DNA of 64,000 bases from Dipteris shenzhenensis. Lineage: Eukaryota; Polypodiophyta; Polypodiopsida; Gleicheniales. The stretch lies in the NCBI GenBank assembly GCA_047967505.1, contig CM106539.1; one strand, written 5' to 3'. The notes beneath the pieces are model-generated. The model was not told the origin of the DNA, did no database searches, and saw nothing but the letters and a program-made list of their open reading frames with translations. Every line of letters begins with the position of its first letter. The first letter of the stretch is position 1. Shown in pieces: positions 42,535 through 54,003 of the stretch. A program made the translations under genes and the position numbers.

Positions 42535-44130
42535 TTACTTAAGATTCTTAAGTTGTTTCGAGTGGTCACTCGTGAAAGCATGACATATGTTAGGCTTGGT
42601 GCAAATGATTTTTGAATTACTACAAGGGCATTTCCTTTGAGTGTGCATCCTTGTGATTTGTCCTGTAACTGCATATGCTAGTGTGATTGAAAAAGTTGTT
42701 TTGTGATACCATATATAGTTTAATACCTTCCGTTTATGTTTTGATCGTCTTAGTGTGATTTTTTCATTTGTTGATAAGATCTTGGCATGAATTTTTAAAA
42801 TGTTGTTTGTGTTATTATCTACTATTTCTAGTGATATGACAGTTGCAATAGCGCCATTTGTAGCTCCAATTGTGAGATCAATATTTTTTGTGATCATCAT
42901 TTTCGCTCCTATTGCTATTTGTTGTTTGGAGTGGAAATCTGGATTCATTATTTATTCTTTTAATTCTAAGATTTGATATGCATTGGATGTCACAGTGACG
43001 CTTTTAACTTGATGCTCATTGAATTTCTTATGTAGTATGAGTTCATTATAGTATCGTGTGTCATTTTGATGGGTGCATAGTATAGTTGTGTCCTTGTCCT
43101 CAATGAAATCGTCTGCTTCACTATCACTTATGATTAAATTACCTAGGTAATACTGAATCTCTTGTTCTGTTGGTTGTCTTATCCTGATTATTTTTAGATT
43201 CTATGTATGTTGGATCTTCTAGGTGACGTATTGATGTGTGAAGGAATGAAAAGGTTGCAGTTGTCCAGAAACCCGAGTTTCCAATATAGCACTTTCTACA
43301 AAATTCATTTTCTTGCACCTTACATTTACATACTAGAGGCAATTGGGACATATCTCCGAATAAGAGCATCTTTTTATTTTCAAAAGGCTGCAAGATTGTT
43401 TACTTGCAAGTTTCGCACAGCTGTTTGATTACTGTGTTAATGTTTGGCATGTCATCATTGAGATCTCATCAATTATTATGATTTTTGCATTTTGCAATTC
43501 TATGTATCATTCGTCTGGCACTGGTAAGGAGGCACGAAACATATCGTGTCTCTTTGGTAGAGCAAATTAATGATGGACAGTAGTTGCTAATCGACTTAGT
43601 CTCATTGCAGTTGCTCATATTGTTGCTGCTAGAACAATGGATTTTCCTTGTTTTACATAATTATAAGTAATATACTTGATCATAAATGTCTTTTCTCAAC
43701 CAGGAGTACCACAAAATGACATGAAGTCCTGTAGGTGATCCATTAATCTTTTCGTAAATTTCTTGTTGTTCAGAAGAAAGAGTTGCATTTTCGAATTCCT
43801 TGAACTCGTTCATCATTTGAAGTAATTTTGTACATGCTGTGTTATGTATATTGGTATCTTCATGAAGGTTGGTTGAAGCCATGAAGGAGTTTTGAATAAC
43901 ACGTAATGGGCTTTTTTGGAGTATCATGTTTGCTAGTTGGTGGCAATTTTGATCAATTAGCAAGTGCACTTTGCAATATTGATCGATCAGAGATTCGATG
44001 TCTTCTTCTGTTTTTACAAGGTCTCGGATATGGCATTCTAAGAAGTAAGATTTCGTATGATTATTTTCAGAAATGAGCTCATTCTCATTTCTAAAATTTA
44101 CGTTCTTTAGTGGTTGTAAAAAAATCATTT
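42535..44130 (-). pseudogene. Helitron PIF1-like helicase domain
   Basis: 5'-3' SF1B helicase that unwinds donor DNA during rolling-circle transposition. Minus strand, in order: LSSEQQEIYEKINGS and GLHVIL (helicase start); Walker A after a frame change, reading GTPG-stop-EKTF near 43700; Walker B IIIDEISMM near 43470; LLFGDMSQLPLVCKC and FWTTATFSFLHTSIR (43393-43200); IAIGAKMMITKNIDLTIGATNG; and the C-terminal LAYAVTG block. Several frameshifts and stops. Continuous with the Rep domain upstream on the same strand. Confidence 0.9.
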
Positions 44131-44361
44131 AAAATGATGAGCAGGGTGGTAATCTGTGAAACGTACAATCCGTGTTGATGGATATACATAATTTTCGAAA
44201 GAATATACGATAGTTATGTTATCTTTGTTTTTTCTCTTTGACTTTTGGACTTTGTATTGTTTCTAGAATTCATAGAAGGTCAAGTTTTCAATGACACTTG
44301 GACGACTGCAATATGTATCTATAGGATGCATTATAGAAACACAATGTTCACGAAGGTATTT
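44131..44361 (-). pseudogene. Helitron Rep-helicase linker
   Basis: Stop-interrupted sequence between the Rep and helicase frames of the same decayed gene. Confidence 0.5.
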
Positions 44362-46480
44362 TTAGCGCATAGATGGGGGAGAGGAGTCAATGAAATGCAC
44401 AGCTTCGCTTCTTTGAATGGTAGATATTTGTAAGCATGACAATGCTGCCTTTGTTGGAGATGTTGGCTTTGAAAGAATGTATGCAGATATCATTTTTAAT
44501 TTCATTGGATCTATATTATCTAGTCCTAGAAGTTTCGCATCACCAAGATTCAAGTTCATGTGTCCCATGAGTTCGGTTTTCATAGCATATTTTAGAAGGT
44601 AATATGATAGGACTGTGTTGGTTATTTTTTTAATATTCATATGTGCTTGCCACAAGAGTAATATTCCTGCATGGTATGGAACGACATTACGATGTTCTAG
44701 GGATGGACGGAAGTAGATCCATCTTTGTGTGAGAGGATCTAAAGTAGGCTTAGTCTCTAAATGTATAGGATATGGAAATCCGTATTTGCATTTGTGATTT
44801 GTGCTTGAGTCAAATAGATTGCATGTTGGCCTACATGTGTGGATTTGTTTTCTCTTTACCATATAGTTAAGCTTTCTTTGAATTGAATTCTCTGGCTATT
44901 TATTAGTAGTCCTTTATCACACAGAGTATACCTTGCTAAGAATTGTTGCAGTCTAACATGGAAGAGCACTGCGCATTCAACTGGACAATCTCTCCATGCG
45001 AAGTTTTTATTGAATTGTTTAGCAATGGTTTCTATTTGATCGATTTCACACCATCTCGTGGTTGATACCTCATCTGCAGTAAGTGTAAGGAATATATTGG
45101 GAAGGCCCCAAGTGTCAACCATTGCCATTAGATCTTTTAAGTTTCTACGGTGCCATGAAGGAGATCTAGGAATAGAACTTGGTATCTGAAACTTAAGAAT
45201 ACATCTAATTATCTCTTGTTCAGATATTCTTGGATCTTGTCATCTTTGTTAGTCAATATATCTTTGTAATACCGTAGTTTGAGTAGAGTTTGCTATTATA
45301 ATAGATTGACGTATTTGGTACATCAATAACAAGTATGGTTTGTAAAGAGTGAACATGGAGAACAATGTTGATATTCTCATTTTTAAATATATGTTGAAGA
45401 ACATCTTGCCATCATGAGCACCATATCCGAAAGGATAAAGGAATGGGAATAATGCATGCTCAAGTGTTAATTCATCACATTGTGACAGAACTTCCATAGA
45501 TGTTATGAGCTAATGCTCAATAATTCTTGTTGAATCACGAAGTACAATTGTGCCGACTTTATGCGATATATTTTTTTGAATTGATGAGTTGTAGGTAGCA
45601 TGTTGATTTGTTCTAGTAATGACAAGTAGTTGTCCTCATGTGTAATTTTCATAAGATCGAATGGTGAGTCAGCAGAGTGTCTTTCAAGAATATCAAAAAT
45701 AACTTCTGAAGAAAGAACATTTGCTCCTAGTTTTGGATGTGGTCGTTCATACATTGTCAAGTATTTTTTAAATATGGGGTTTGTTCTAGAGTTACATGCT
45801 AGAACATGTTTAGTTGTTGATAGTAAGTTTGTTGAATTACTATAAAATCTTTGTTGGCGATTCCAACATATTAGTGGATTATCCAACATCGATCTTCTTT
45901 GTAGTATACCTGTTGCTAAAGATGTAATACCTTTAGAAACGTTTAGGGATATATCGATTATAGAAAGCATTTACATCTGAAATATGTCCACACCTAATAC
46001 ATTCTAACAACTTTATGAATGGACTATCTATGCATGTTTTACAAGCCATTTTTTATCTATGTCCTAGGCCATTTTCTACATGCAAACTTATGAACATATT
46101 GGATAAGTCATATGGTGTTATACTTGATTCTAGTAGTGATATTACTAATTTTAACTTTGTAAAAGAACCTGTGTTAAATTCTATTCTACCACAAAATACA
46201 CAATATTGCATCTTCGAAATATATTGAGAAGTAATTTGGTTCCATTCTTTTAGAAATTTATCGATGAATAGCCATGAAGAGAAACTCAGTTGTAATCACC
46301 TTTTCTTGTTTTCTATGCTAATGTAGGAAGCACGTTCTCTCCTTTCAATAAGTAACCTTTTCATATCTTTATTTTGCCGTTGTAGATCAGAGTGTTTAAA
46401 AATGACTTGAAATTCACCAATTCGAATAATCTGCAAAAAAAATATCAAGGTGGTTAACACTTTATATTTTTCACACAAAA
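44362..46480 (-). pseudogene. Helitron N-terminal and Rep (HUH) region
   Basis: Rolling-circle initiator part of the Helitron protein. From the 5' side on the minus strand: IGEFQVIFKHSDLQRQNKD and RRERASYISIENKKR after a TTTTTTGCAG acceptor; Cys pairs forming zinc fingers (CVFC near 46200; C-x2-C and C-x2-C near 46045-45990); the Helitron_like_N segment HALFPFLYPFGYGAHDG and FTLYKPYLLLMYQIRQS; GLPNIFLTLTADE and DCPVECAVLFHVRLQQF; then NVVPYHAGILLLWQAHMN and the tyrosine motif SYYLLKYAMKTE. The frame is cut by stops and shifts near 45500, 45240, 45130-45180 and 44862. The family call is secure. Confidence 0.88.
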
Positions 46481-46499
46481 TTTATAACGTCTCTACCTT

Positions 46500-47395
46500 A
46501 TGTTGATACCAATTTGAATATAGCATATAGGAATTTGAATGTAGCATATAGCATTTCGAATATAGAACATGGTAAATAGCTCTTTCTTTTTGCACACAGG
46601 AGTTTGTGTTTAGCATATAGTTTTTTGCATGTATTTTGTAGCCATTTGAATTTGGGATATAGCACTTTTCATTTATCACTTTGTATATATTTTGTAGCAA
46701 TTTGAATTTGAGATATAGTACTCTGAATTTCGTACATATCATTTTGCATTTAGAATTAGCACTTAGCATTGAGCAACTAGCATTTTTGCATTTAGCATAT
46801 AGCACTTTGTATCCAACACATAAACAAATAAACTTAACCACACATTCGTGTGAGGGGAGAGTCAGCACATTTCCTCTCCAAAAATTATAAGCCAAGGAAC
46901 GTGCCCTTCCTTGGGTTCATATCATTTTGCATTTTGCACATAGTATTTTGCATATAGTATGTAGCAATTTGAGTTTGGGATATAGAACATAGCACTTTGC
47001 ATTTTGCACATGGTACTTTGTTCTTTAAAATGTAGCATTTTTGCATTTAGCACATAGCACTTTGTATCCAACACATAAACAAATAAACTTAACCACACAT
47101 TCGTGTGGGGCGAGAGTTGGCACATTTCCTCTCTAAAAATTATAAAACCAAGGAACGTGCCCTTCCTTGGGTTCATATCATTTTGCATTTTGCATATAGC
47201 ATGAACAATTTGAGTTTGGGATATAGAACATAGCACTTTGCATTTTGCACATGGTACTTTGCATTTAGGAATGTATGATTTTGTATTTTGCACATAGTAT
47301 TTTGCATATAGCATTTTGCATATAGCATGTAGCAATTTGAGTTTGGGATATAGAAATTTGCATTTAGTATATAGCAATTTTCATTTAGGTATTAG
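46500..47395. repeat. Degenerate TTTGCATTTAGCATATAGCA array with 253-bp duplication
   Basis: Short motif GCATTTAGCATATAGCA and variants repeats throughout. A larger unit starting TAGCATTTTTGCATTTAGC recurs at about 46779 and 47032 and includes AACTTAACCACACATTCGTG and GGAACGTGCCCTTCCTTGGG. Minus-strand ORFs through it are repeat translations. It lies just 5' of the Helitron gene and may be part of the element. Confidence 0.85.
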
Positions 47396-47890
47396 TGTTA
47401 AAATGGCTAACATGCCATATCAACATCTTGGGTGGTCCTTGTTTAGGTATATGTGCACTGAGCTATATGGCGCATTGACTTTGTATGGTTTCAAGCTTGC
47501 ATAAGAGGAGCTAGGAATGAGGAGGAGCTTTCCCACACCTATGTTAGACGGGCACCATAAGAGTGGGCTTGTGAGGAATGAATGCTTTTGTCCTCTAGAA
47601 AGCCTGTATGATGAGATCCATAGGGTGAGGGATACGAAATCAAATTTTGGTAATTACGGGGGGAATTGTGAGTGGTCCAAGGTTGCAAAGGAGGTGCTTA
47701 AGGAGCTACAAACTAGAAACCCTTGTCATATATATATATAATGGATGGGCACCATTAGATTGGCTTAGCAAGGAATTATGACTTCTATCTTGAAAGCTTG
47801 AATGAGGAGATCCTTGTTTAGTTCTGAGAGACCATGTGCATCAGTACATAAACATGCATGGATATCTGGATAACAGATTTCTGAGTAACC
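47396..47890. other. Unassigned sequence
   Basis: A 74-codon plus-strand frame (47517-47741; FGNYGGNCEWSKVAKEVLKEL) has no recognised family. It ends at a short (TA)n run at about 47728-47741. Confidence 0.3.
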
Positions 47891-48900
47891 TTCTTGTTGA
47901 AATGTATGGAAAATGTGAAAGCTTGGAGTATGCACAAGTTGTGTGCCAACTGTAAGGCAGTGCTTGCTATAACCTTGATCAACTTGTTACCCTTTGATGG
48001 AAGCTATTCAATGCCTCCAAGCATTGCCCATTGTGGTCAAAAGCCACAATTATGGCAGTCTAGGAGACCATTATAATAATGCATTATGGTGAACAATCTC
48101 TTTGCTTTGCACATGCTTTCACACATCCCATCCATCTTGACAAGTGCAGTTTCCAAAGCCATGTGTTGGAGACATCCATGATCTAATATAGCAGCATGAT
48201 TTGCCTATACCTCTATTAAGCAACCAAACTGGCACACGCTTCAAGAGCATAGACAAATCTTCCCTTGCTGCAAAATCTACTCAGGTCCAAGCTCCACCTT
48301 GTGTGCTTCTCTTGCTGTAATATCCTAAGTCCAAGGCACAAGATGGTAGGCCTGATGTTGCCTACAATCTCACCTCTAGACTGCTCCCTGTGGACAGCCA
48401 ATTGTAAGGCAGTGCTTGCTGTAACCTCCTGCAATGTCACCTCTAGATTGCTCCCTATGGACAGCCAACTGTAAGGTAGTGCTTGTTGTAACCTTGATGA
48501 ACTTGCTGCCCTTTGATGGAAGCTATCCAATGCCTCCAAGCAATGCCCATTGTGGTCAAAAGTCACAATTATGGCAGTCCTGGAGACCATTGTCATAAGG
48601 GATTATTGTAAACAATCTCCTTGCTTTGCACATGCTCCCACATATCCCATCCATCTTGACAAGTGTAGTTTCCAAAGCCATGTGTTGGAGACATCCATGA
48701 TCTAATATAGCAGCATGATTTGCCTACACCTCTATTAAGTAACCAAACTGGCACACGCTTCAAGAGCATAGACAAAGGTGATTTCATTCAGCTTGAAGCC
48801 CTCAAGCTTCCTCTGATGGACTGGCACACACTTCAAGAGCATAGACAAAGGTGATTTCATTCAGCTTGAAGCCCTCAAGCTTCCTTTGATGGAAAACATT
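47891..48900 (-). pseudogene. PPR gene relic, duplicated block
   Basis: Minus-strand fragments of a pentatricopeptide-repeat protein (organelle RNA-binding family). Recognisable pieces are ITFVYALEACASLVA, DHGCLQHMALETTLVKM and CGSMCKARRLF, split over frames with stops. The block is duplicated: about 47944-48255 and 48468-48776 match over roughly 310 bp. A 67-bp unit (CACCTCTAGACTGCTCCCT at 48371 and 48438) and a 73-bp unit (CTGGCACACGCTTCAAG at 48748 and 48821) are also tandemly repeated. No intact PPR gene. Confidence 0.75.
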
Positions 48901-49640
48901 CAAAGCGTTTTTGTTATGTGAATTATGAGCAAAAGCTATAATCATAGTTCCCATCTTGACAAGTGCAGTTATGAAAACCATGTGTTGAACACATCCATGT
49001 GACTCCTATCTGTTGCTAGTCATAGTTGCATCAATCTCCCAACCTTGTTCTAGAGTTTCCATATTGACATATGAGTCAAATGTGATATTGTCTGGCTCAA
49101 TGATTTTGCCTACACTTGTGCAGCCTTGAATCTATTGTTCTATTTCAATATAGCCATAGGCACCTCCTCATGATGATGTTTAATCACTAAACCAACATGT
49201 GCCAGTTTCTAGAGATGGCTCAGCATTGTTACGGCCTGGGAGAGGAGCCTGAAAAGAACCATATGGATTCAGTCTATTGACATGGCAGGTCTGGAGGAGA
49301 CAAAAGCATGGAGTTGCTGGACCATAGCCAGGATAGGATGTGCCTATGGTATGGATCAGCACAAATGGCTATACAGAAATAGAGCAGTAGATTTAAGGCT
49401 GCACAAGTGCCAATATAGAGGTAGATGCGGCCCGAGTTGGTAGGCGATGGAAAGGGGCAAGGATTGGGCCAGCAAAATGGACCTAAAGCAGGTCAGGCTT
49501 ATGGCAAGAGAGCCTGGGCCAGTGGCAGCTTGCCACATGGCCAAGCAAGGCCTGCAAAGCCCAAAGAAGGGAGAGAACTCTAGGATCACTCACCGAGACA
49601 CTCTCTAGTTGTATCTGTTTAAAATAGTTTAGTGTTTCCT
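48901..49640 (-). pseudogene. PPR relic with insertion
   Basis: The right-to-left PPR reading continues at 48990-48890 (HGCVQHMVFITALVKM, then NALNVFHQRKLEGFKLNEITFVYALE). About 49180-49600 is unrelated, purine-rich sequence with no motif, probably an insertion that separates this part from the PPR repeats at 49640-49912. Confidence 0.55.
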
Positions 49641-49925
49641 CACAAAGCCCATGTTCAACATATGCTCCAATTATTGCAGTTCATAAGACTACCTTGTGAG
49701 CATAAGCCTGTCAAATACATCGCTTGATTTCACAAGGAATCCAAATTTGGCATACACACCAAGTTGCTACCAACAAAAGGACCTCTTTCCAATTTCAATC
49801 TATCATTCTCAAGGTGTGTTTCTTGGACTTTTAATATGGATCGGATGCTACCACAAGCTTTCAAGATGCAAACATATGTGACAACAGTGGGAGGTATGCC
49901 CTCCACTTGCATCCATTTATACTAT
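49641..49925 (-). pseudogene. PPR repeat fragment
   Basis: Minus strand: MQVEGIPPTVVTYVCILKACG, then LERGPFVGSNLV, and after a frame change the expected MYAKFGFL-like helix and a VFD-like block. This is the P-L-S repeat order of plant PLS-class PPR proteins. The fragment is one and a half repeats long. Confidence 0.85.
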
Positions 49926-51080
49926 TATTATTATTGTGTTGTTCTAGTGGATCTATAGGCAGTGAGTTATGCCCCCTTGAGAGGCTCCTTTTATAGGTCT
50001 AAATGCCTTGAACCCTTCATATGTATTATGCACCGACTGCAAGATTATGTCTTCCTTTACTTACTGGTCGACCCTGTTGGTGGGTGGTTTTGGACGTGTT
50101 TCAAGTAGATTTTCACAAGGACATCTTATGTTTGGAACCCTGGGGTGCATTTTCAACTCTTATAGTTTAAATAATTACTATTTTAACCAAAAAGACACAC
50201 TTCCCTATAAGAATGTTGAACCATCTCAAACTCCTGCAGTAGTGATGACCCCCTCCCATGTGTTCTTAGTGGAAGAAATCCCTGTTCTAGAAGAATGCTT
50301 TGAATCCCAATAGATTCTAAGTGTCTTATCCTATATTGCTACCAACAAGTTGTTAACCTTTTTAGGACTGGTCTAGTAACCCTTTTCGACCTGTCAAATG
50401 ATGCTATACACTAGCCGAACTGCCCACCAATTTTGTGCCTATAAATAGCCCATTTTAGCCACTTTCTGTGCCACATGATGAGTCTCTCTCTGTCCACACA
50501 TTGACCCTCCTCCACTGTAATGTGTTGGTAGCCCACATGGGCTGATGTTCCTTGGCTCCTCTCTAGATCTTCCAACCTCCGTGTGTGGATCATGCTTGCA
50601 GTGCTACTGCTGCAAATAGTCCATGTGACTGCCCTTGTGTCCACCCTTTAGTTGTTTACATGGTAGTCCTTGAGTTGGAATAGATTAATGATCATTTGCC
50701 CATGTGGCATGCATACCTCACACCCACATGGATGTCTCTAATGCCTTCCAATTCTATGCAGGTACCATGGCCCAATGCTCTCCTCATATTTGGGGCTTAT
50801 AGGTCAGACAATGAGACCCTCTATTCCAATAGGAATTTTGTAAAGCTAAACTCTTTGCAATTTTCCAACGTAATTGTAGATATTCAAAGCTGCATATATG
50901 TTATTTAAGAAAGGAGCCATGTCATAGAATGCAAGAAATTGAGGTGACATATAAACTCACAGAAACATCAGCTTTGTTGAGTAACTATTGATCTCCCTAT
51001 CAAGTGCTTTTAGGTGAAGCCAACTACGGCCAATACACAAGACTTTGAATTTTCTAACGCTCTACCAAAGGAATACTAGA
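49926..51080. other. Unassigned region
   Basis: Plus-strand frame 50008-50313 ends with TPSHVFLVEEIPVLEE, a style seen in copia linkers but not diagnostic. TATAAATAG at about 50440 is a TATA-like site without a recognised gene. Confidence 0.3.
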
Positions 51081-51570
51081 ACAGAAAGTAGGTGTGGAGA
51101 TGGAGACACTTCTCTATGGCGATGGGCTCTTGAGCGGCACCATTCAACTGCTACAAGCCATGACCAACGGTGCCATGAATGAGGTAAATAGGTGTGGACG
51201 TGGAGACACTTTCCTATGACGATGGGGTCTAGAAAACGAAGTAGGTGTGGACGTGGAGACGCTTTCCTATGATGATGGGGTCTTGAGCAGCACCATTCAG
51301 CTGCAAGGCATGACCAATGGTGCCATGAATGAGTCCATTATCCATACATTATTAGGACTTGGCAATTGGGATTTGTGGAACAAGAAAAAGACTACAGCTG
51401 TGCCCGAAACAATGGGGAATGGAAGAAGATGAGTGTTGTTTCACTCATTCATCGACAAGTTCCATTATCCATACATTATCAGGACTTGGCAATCGAGATT
51501 TGTGGAACAAGAAGAAGACTACATTTGTACCTGAAACAATGGGGAATGGAAGAAGATGAGTGGGAGGAGA
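51081..51570. repeat. Nested local duplications
   Basis: TAGGTGTGGA-TGGAGAC begins at 51089, 51189 and 51242. A second module, TCCATTATCCATACATTAT to GGGGAATGGAAGAAGATGAG, occurs at 51333 and 51461 (128-bp spacing). Short plus-strand ORFs across it repeat the phrase SIIHTLSGLGNRDLWNKKK. Confidence 0.9.
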
Positions 51571-52165
51571 TGAGCTTACAACAATTCAGTACCTATAAAG
51601 ATTTGCACCATAATTTGTTGTTCGCAAATTGCCAAATCTTGTCCTTCTTACAAACTGGTTGCGCGATGGTCTGCAAAGATTTTCATGAGCACTGGTAGGA
51701 ATTCTTGTGAAAGCACTCTTTCAATGATTGCACGGAGGTCTACAAATAACTTTAGATGTGTCGAAGATTTGAAAGAATCGATGAGGGGAAATCGATGACG
51801 AAACTCTTAAAGAAAAGGGCGAAACTCTCAATGAAAAAGGCACGTAGATTTGTTATCAATCTCAAGGAATCAATGAGGGGACTAAGACATTGCAATTGAT
51901 TATGAAAATCTCAAAGGGCACACAGATTGAAAGGACCAATCTACAATGAGGAAAGACAAGAGTGGAAGAGAAGAGGAGAACGAAGAAGTTGGAAGAATTA
52001 CATTGGAAGAATTATGTTGCATTGGAAGTTGGAAGCATTTCTTGCCAATATATATCTAGAAATAAATAATCCATCATTTCATGAAATGACACATGGCTTC
52101 AAGAATTTAGGTTCATAACTCCCTAACTGCAACAAGCAAAGGAGCTCTCAAAAGACAATGAGGGC
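51571..52165. other. Unassigned region
   Basis: No motif recognised. It could be the decayed upstream part of the LINE that follows. Confidence 0.3.
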
Positions 52166-53518
52166 TGCTTTGTATCAGTGGAAATTAAGTTGGTTGATTT
52201 CAATTTCAGAGTAACAAGTATTTATGCCCCAAACAATTCTCATGAGTAGAAGGAATGCTGGATGTGTTTGCATGATAGGATCGTGGAGGATCAATGGATT
52301 ATTGGAGGAGATTGGAACCATATCATTGGACTGACCAACAAATCTCATTCGACAGGCACGCAGTGGGGGAGAGAAAGCAATGCATGGGAGGAATTTGTGA
52401 TGGCCAAAGGCCTGGTTGATTGTAGGGAGATCAATCCAGAAAGGCTTGATGGGTACACATGGACTAACCATCAAAATGGCAAAGAATTCTACACGGTAAG
52501 GCTGGACCGCATATACGTGTTCTGTGATGACTAGTGAATGAGGGCCTCGATGGGGGGGATGTCATCTCCAGTTCAATGCTTTCTTATCATTCCCAATATT
52601 TTGGAGGTTTGCATTCCCATCAAAAGCAGTAGATCTCATGATGTCCTCCTAAAATTCAATAAAGGAGCATCTGGCTTCGAGGGAACTCTATTCAAACATT
52701 CGGAGGATATGGTGTGAAGCTAGACAGGGCTACCAAGATCCCTGTGAGAGGTCGGCGGACCATGCCATCAAGGTGGTAGTGAGATTTTTTATTGATAGAA
52801 AGAAGTAGTTTAAGGCATCACTAGTTAGTCAGATGCAGGCAGCCTTAGTTGACAGCCCAAGGAATATGATTTTGACTACTCTAATGACAGAGGCCAAACT
52901 AGCTCAGTAGGGCTTAGAGCTCCAAGCAGTAGAGGCGGTTGAATTAAAAGTCACCAACTCTAGTTGTCAGGTGCTGTGGATTTCTCATCCAGGTTCTGCT
53001 TCCAGTTGGTCAAGCATAAACACTAGAGAGAATTGATTGATGGTATCTAGGATGCACAGGGATGCACAAGGGTCTAGTCATGGAATATTGGCATATGGTG
53101 GATGTCTTCATCATCAGAGAGCTAAGTGCGATCATGGGTGAGGTTGTAGAGCAGGACACTGTTTGGCAAGCAAAGGTGGTCAAAGTGCTTGAAGGACCTG
53201 ACATTTGAGTCTCAGACTACCATGAAGCGTGGCTAGCCAGAACCGTCACCGTTGACGAATTGGTTGAATCCTTAAGATGCTGAAGGATGACAAATCACCA
53301 GGTCCATATGGCCCAACTCCAGAGTGCTACAAGAAGTTTTGGAGTGAGATAAATGACTTGGCAGAGGTGGCCAACACAACAGTTGTAGAGGGGCCCTCTC
53401 GAAGGACGTGATCACCAGGTTAGTGAAACGTTTTCATAACTGCTCAAATAAAATCAAGGTCAGAGACTGGCAACCCATCACGATGCTAAACACTTTCATA
53501 CAAGTTGATTGTTAAGGC
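52166..53518 (+). pseudogene. LINE (L1-like) endonuclease-reverse transcriptase fragment
   Basis: Apurinic-type endonuclease then RT of a non-LTR retrotransposon. The endonuclease part reads FRVTSIYAPN, WIIGGDWNHI, LVDCREINP, YTWTNHQ and VRLDRIYV (52200-52530). After about 700 bp of stop-interrupted linker, the RT start appears: LKDDKSPGP-GPTPECYKKFW, LVKRFHNCSNKIKVRDWQPIT and MLNTFIQ (53275-53515). Many stops and frame changes. The RT is cut at about 53518 by the MITE, so the catalytic YXDD block and the 3' end are missing. Confidence 0.85.
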
Positions 53519-53790
53519 GCCCGATGCCCTCGGGGGCCTCACCTTAAAAAATTTAGTGTACCACATGCATTGAAAAGGAGGAGTATTGTAATTCACCTTT
53601 TGGAAATAATCTAAAAGGATTACAATAACAGGATGGGTTTTTTAACTCCATTTTAGAAAAAATCCTGTTAGTTCACAAGTAAAGAGGGGTAATTAAATTA
53701 TTAGTTCACAAGTAAAGAGGGGTGATTTTATTAGGGGGATAATTTAGTTGAGGGGTTTTTTAAATACTTCTTGAATGCACATGATGCATA
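53519..53790. mobile_element. MITE-like element, copy 3
   Basis: Begins CCTCGGGGGCCTCACC at about 53530 and follows copy 1 (1-268) almost throughout (TTTAGTGTACCACATGCA, AAAGAGGGGTG, TTTAGTTGAGGGG). It contains a 35-bp internal duplication (TTAGTTCACAAGTAAAGAGGGGT twice) and lacks the last 35 or so bases of copy 1, ending at the junction with the block at 53791. Confidence 0.7.
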
Positions 53791-54003
53791 GTGCACCATC
53801 CATCTATGATTTGTTGATTTTGCATCGCCTAAATGATGAAAGATTGAATAATATTGGTGATTAAGAATAATATTGGTGATTAATTCCAAGGTTTCTTAGG
53901 CTTGAAATATTTTCATTATTTATGGATGTTGTGAATTCAGGGGAAGAGTAACTAATTGGGTGATGGCTATTGGTGGCAAGCATGATTCGCCATATTTTTG
54001 TGT
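53791..54003. repeat. Gypsy LTR-derived block, copy 1
   Basis: GTGCACCATCCATCTATGATTTG to GCATGATTCGCCATAT matches 62339-62518 with few differences, plus a small duplication of AATATTGGTGATTAAG. At 62339 this sequence sits inside the presumed LTR of the gypsy relic. Confidence 0.85.

Noticed and set aside
46482-47377. Minus-strand ORFs of 137 and 151 codons with Cys-Lys-Tyr repeats
   Set aside because: Repeat translations of the GCATTTAGCATATAGCA array; no independent coding evidence.
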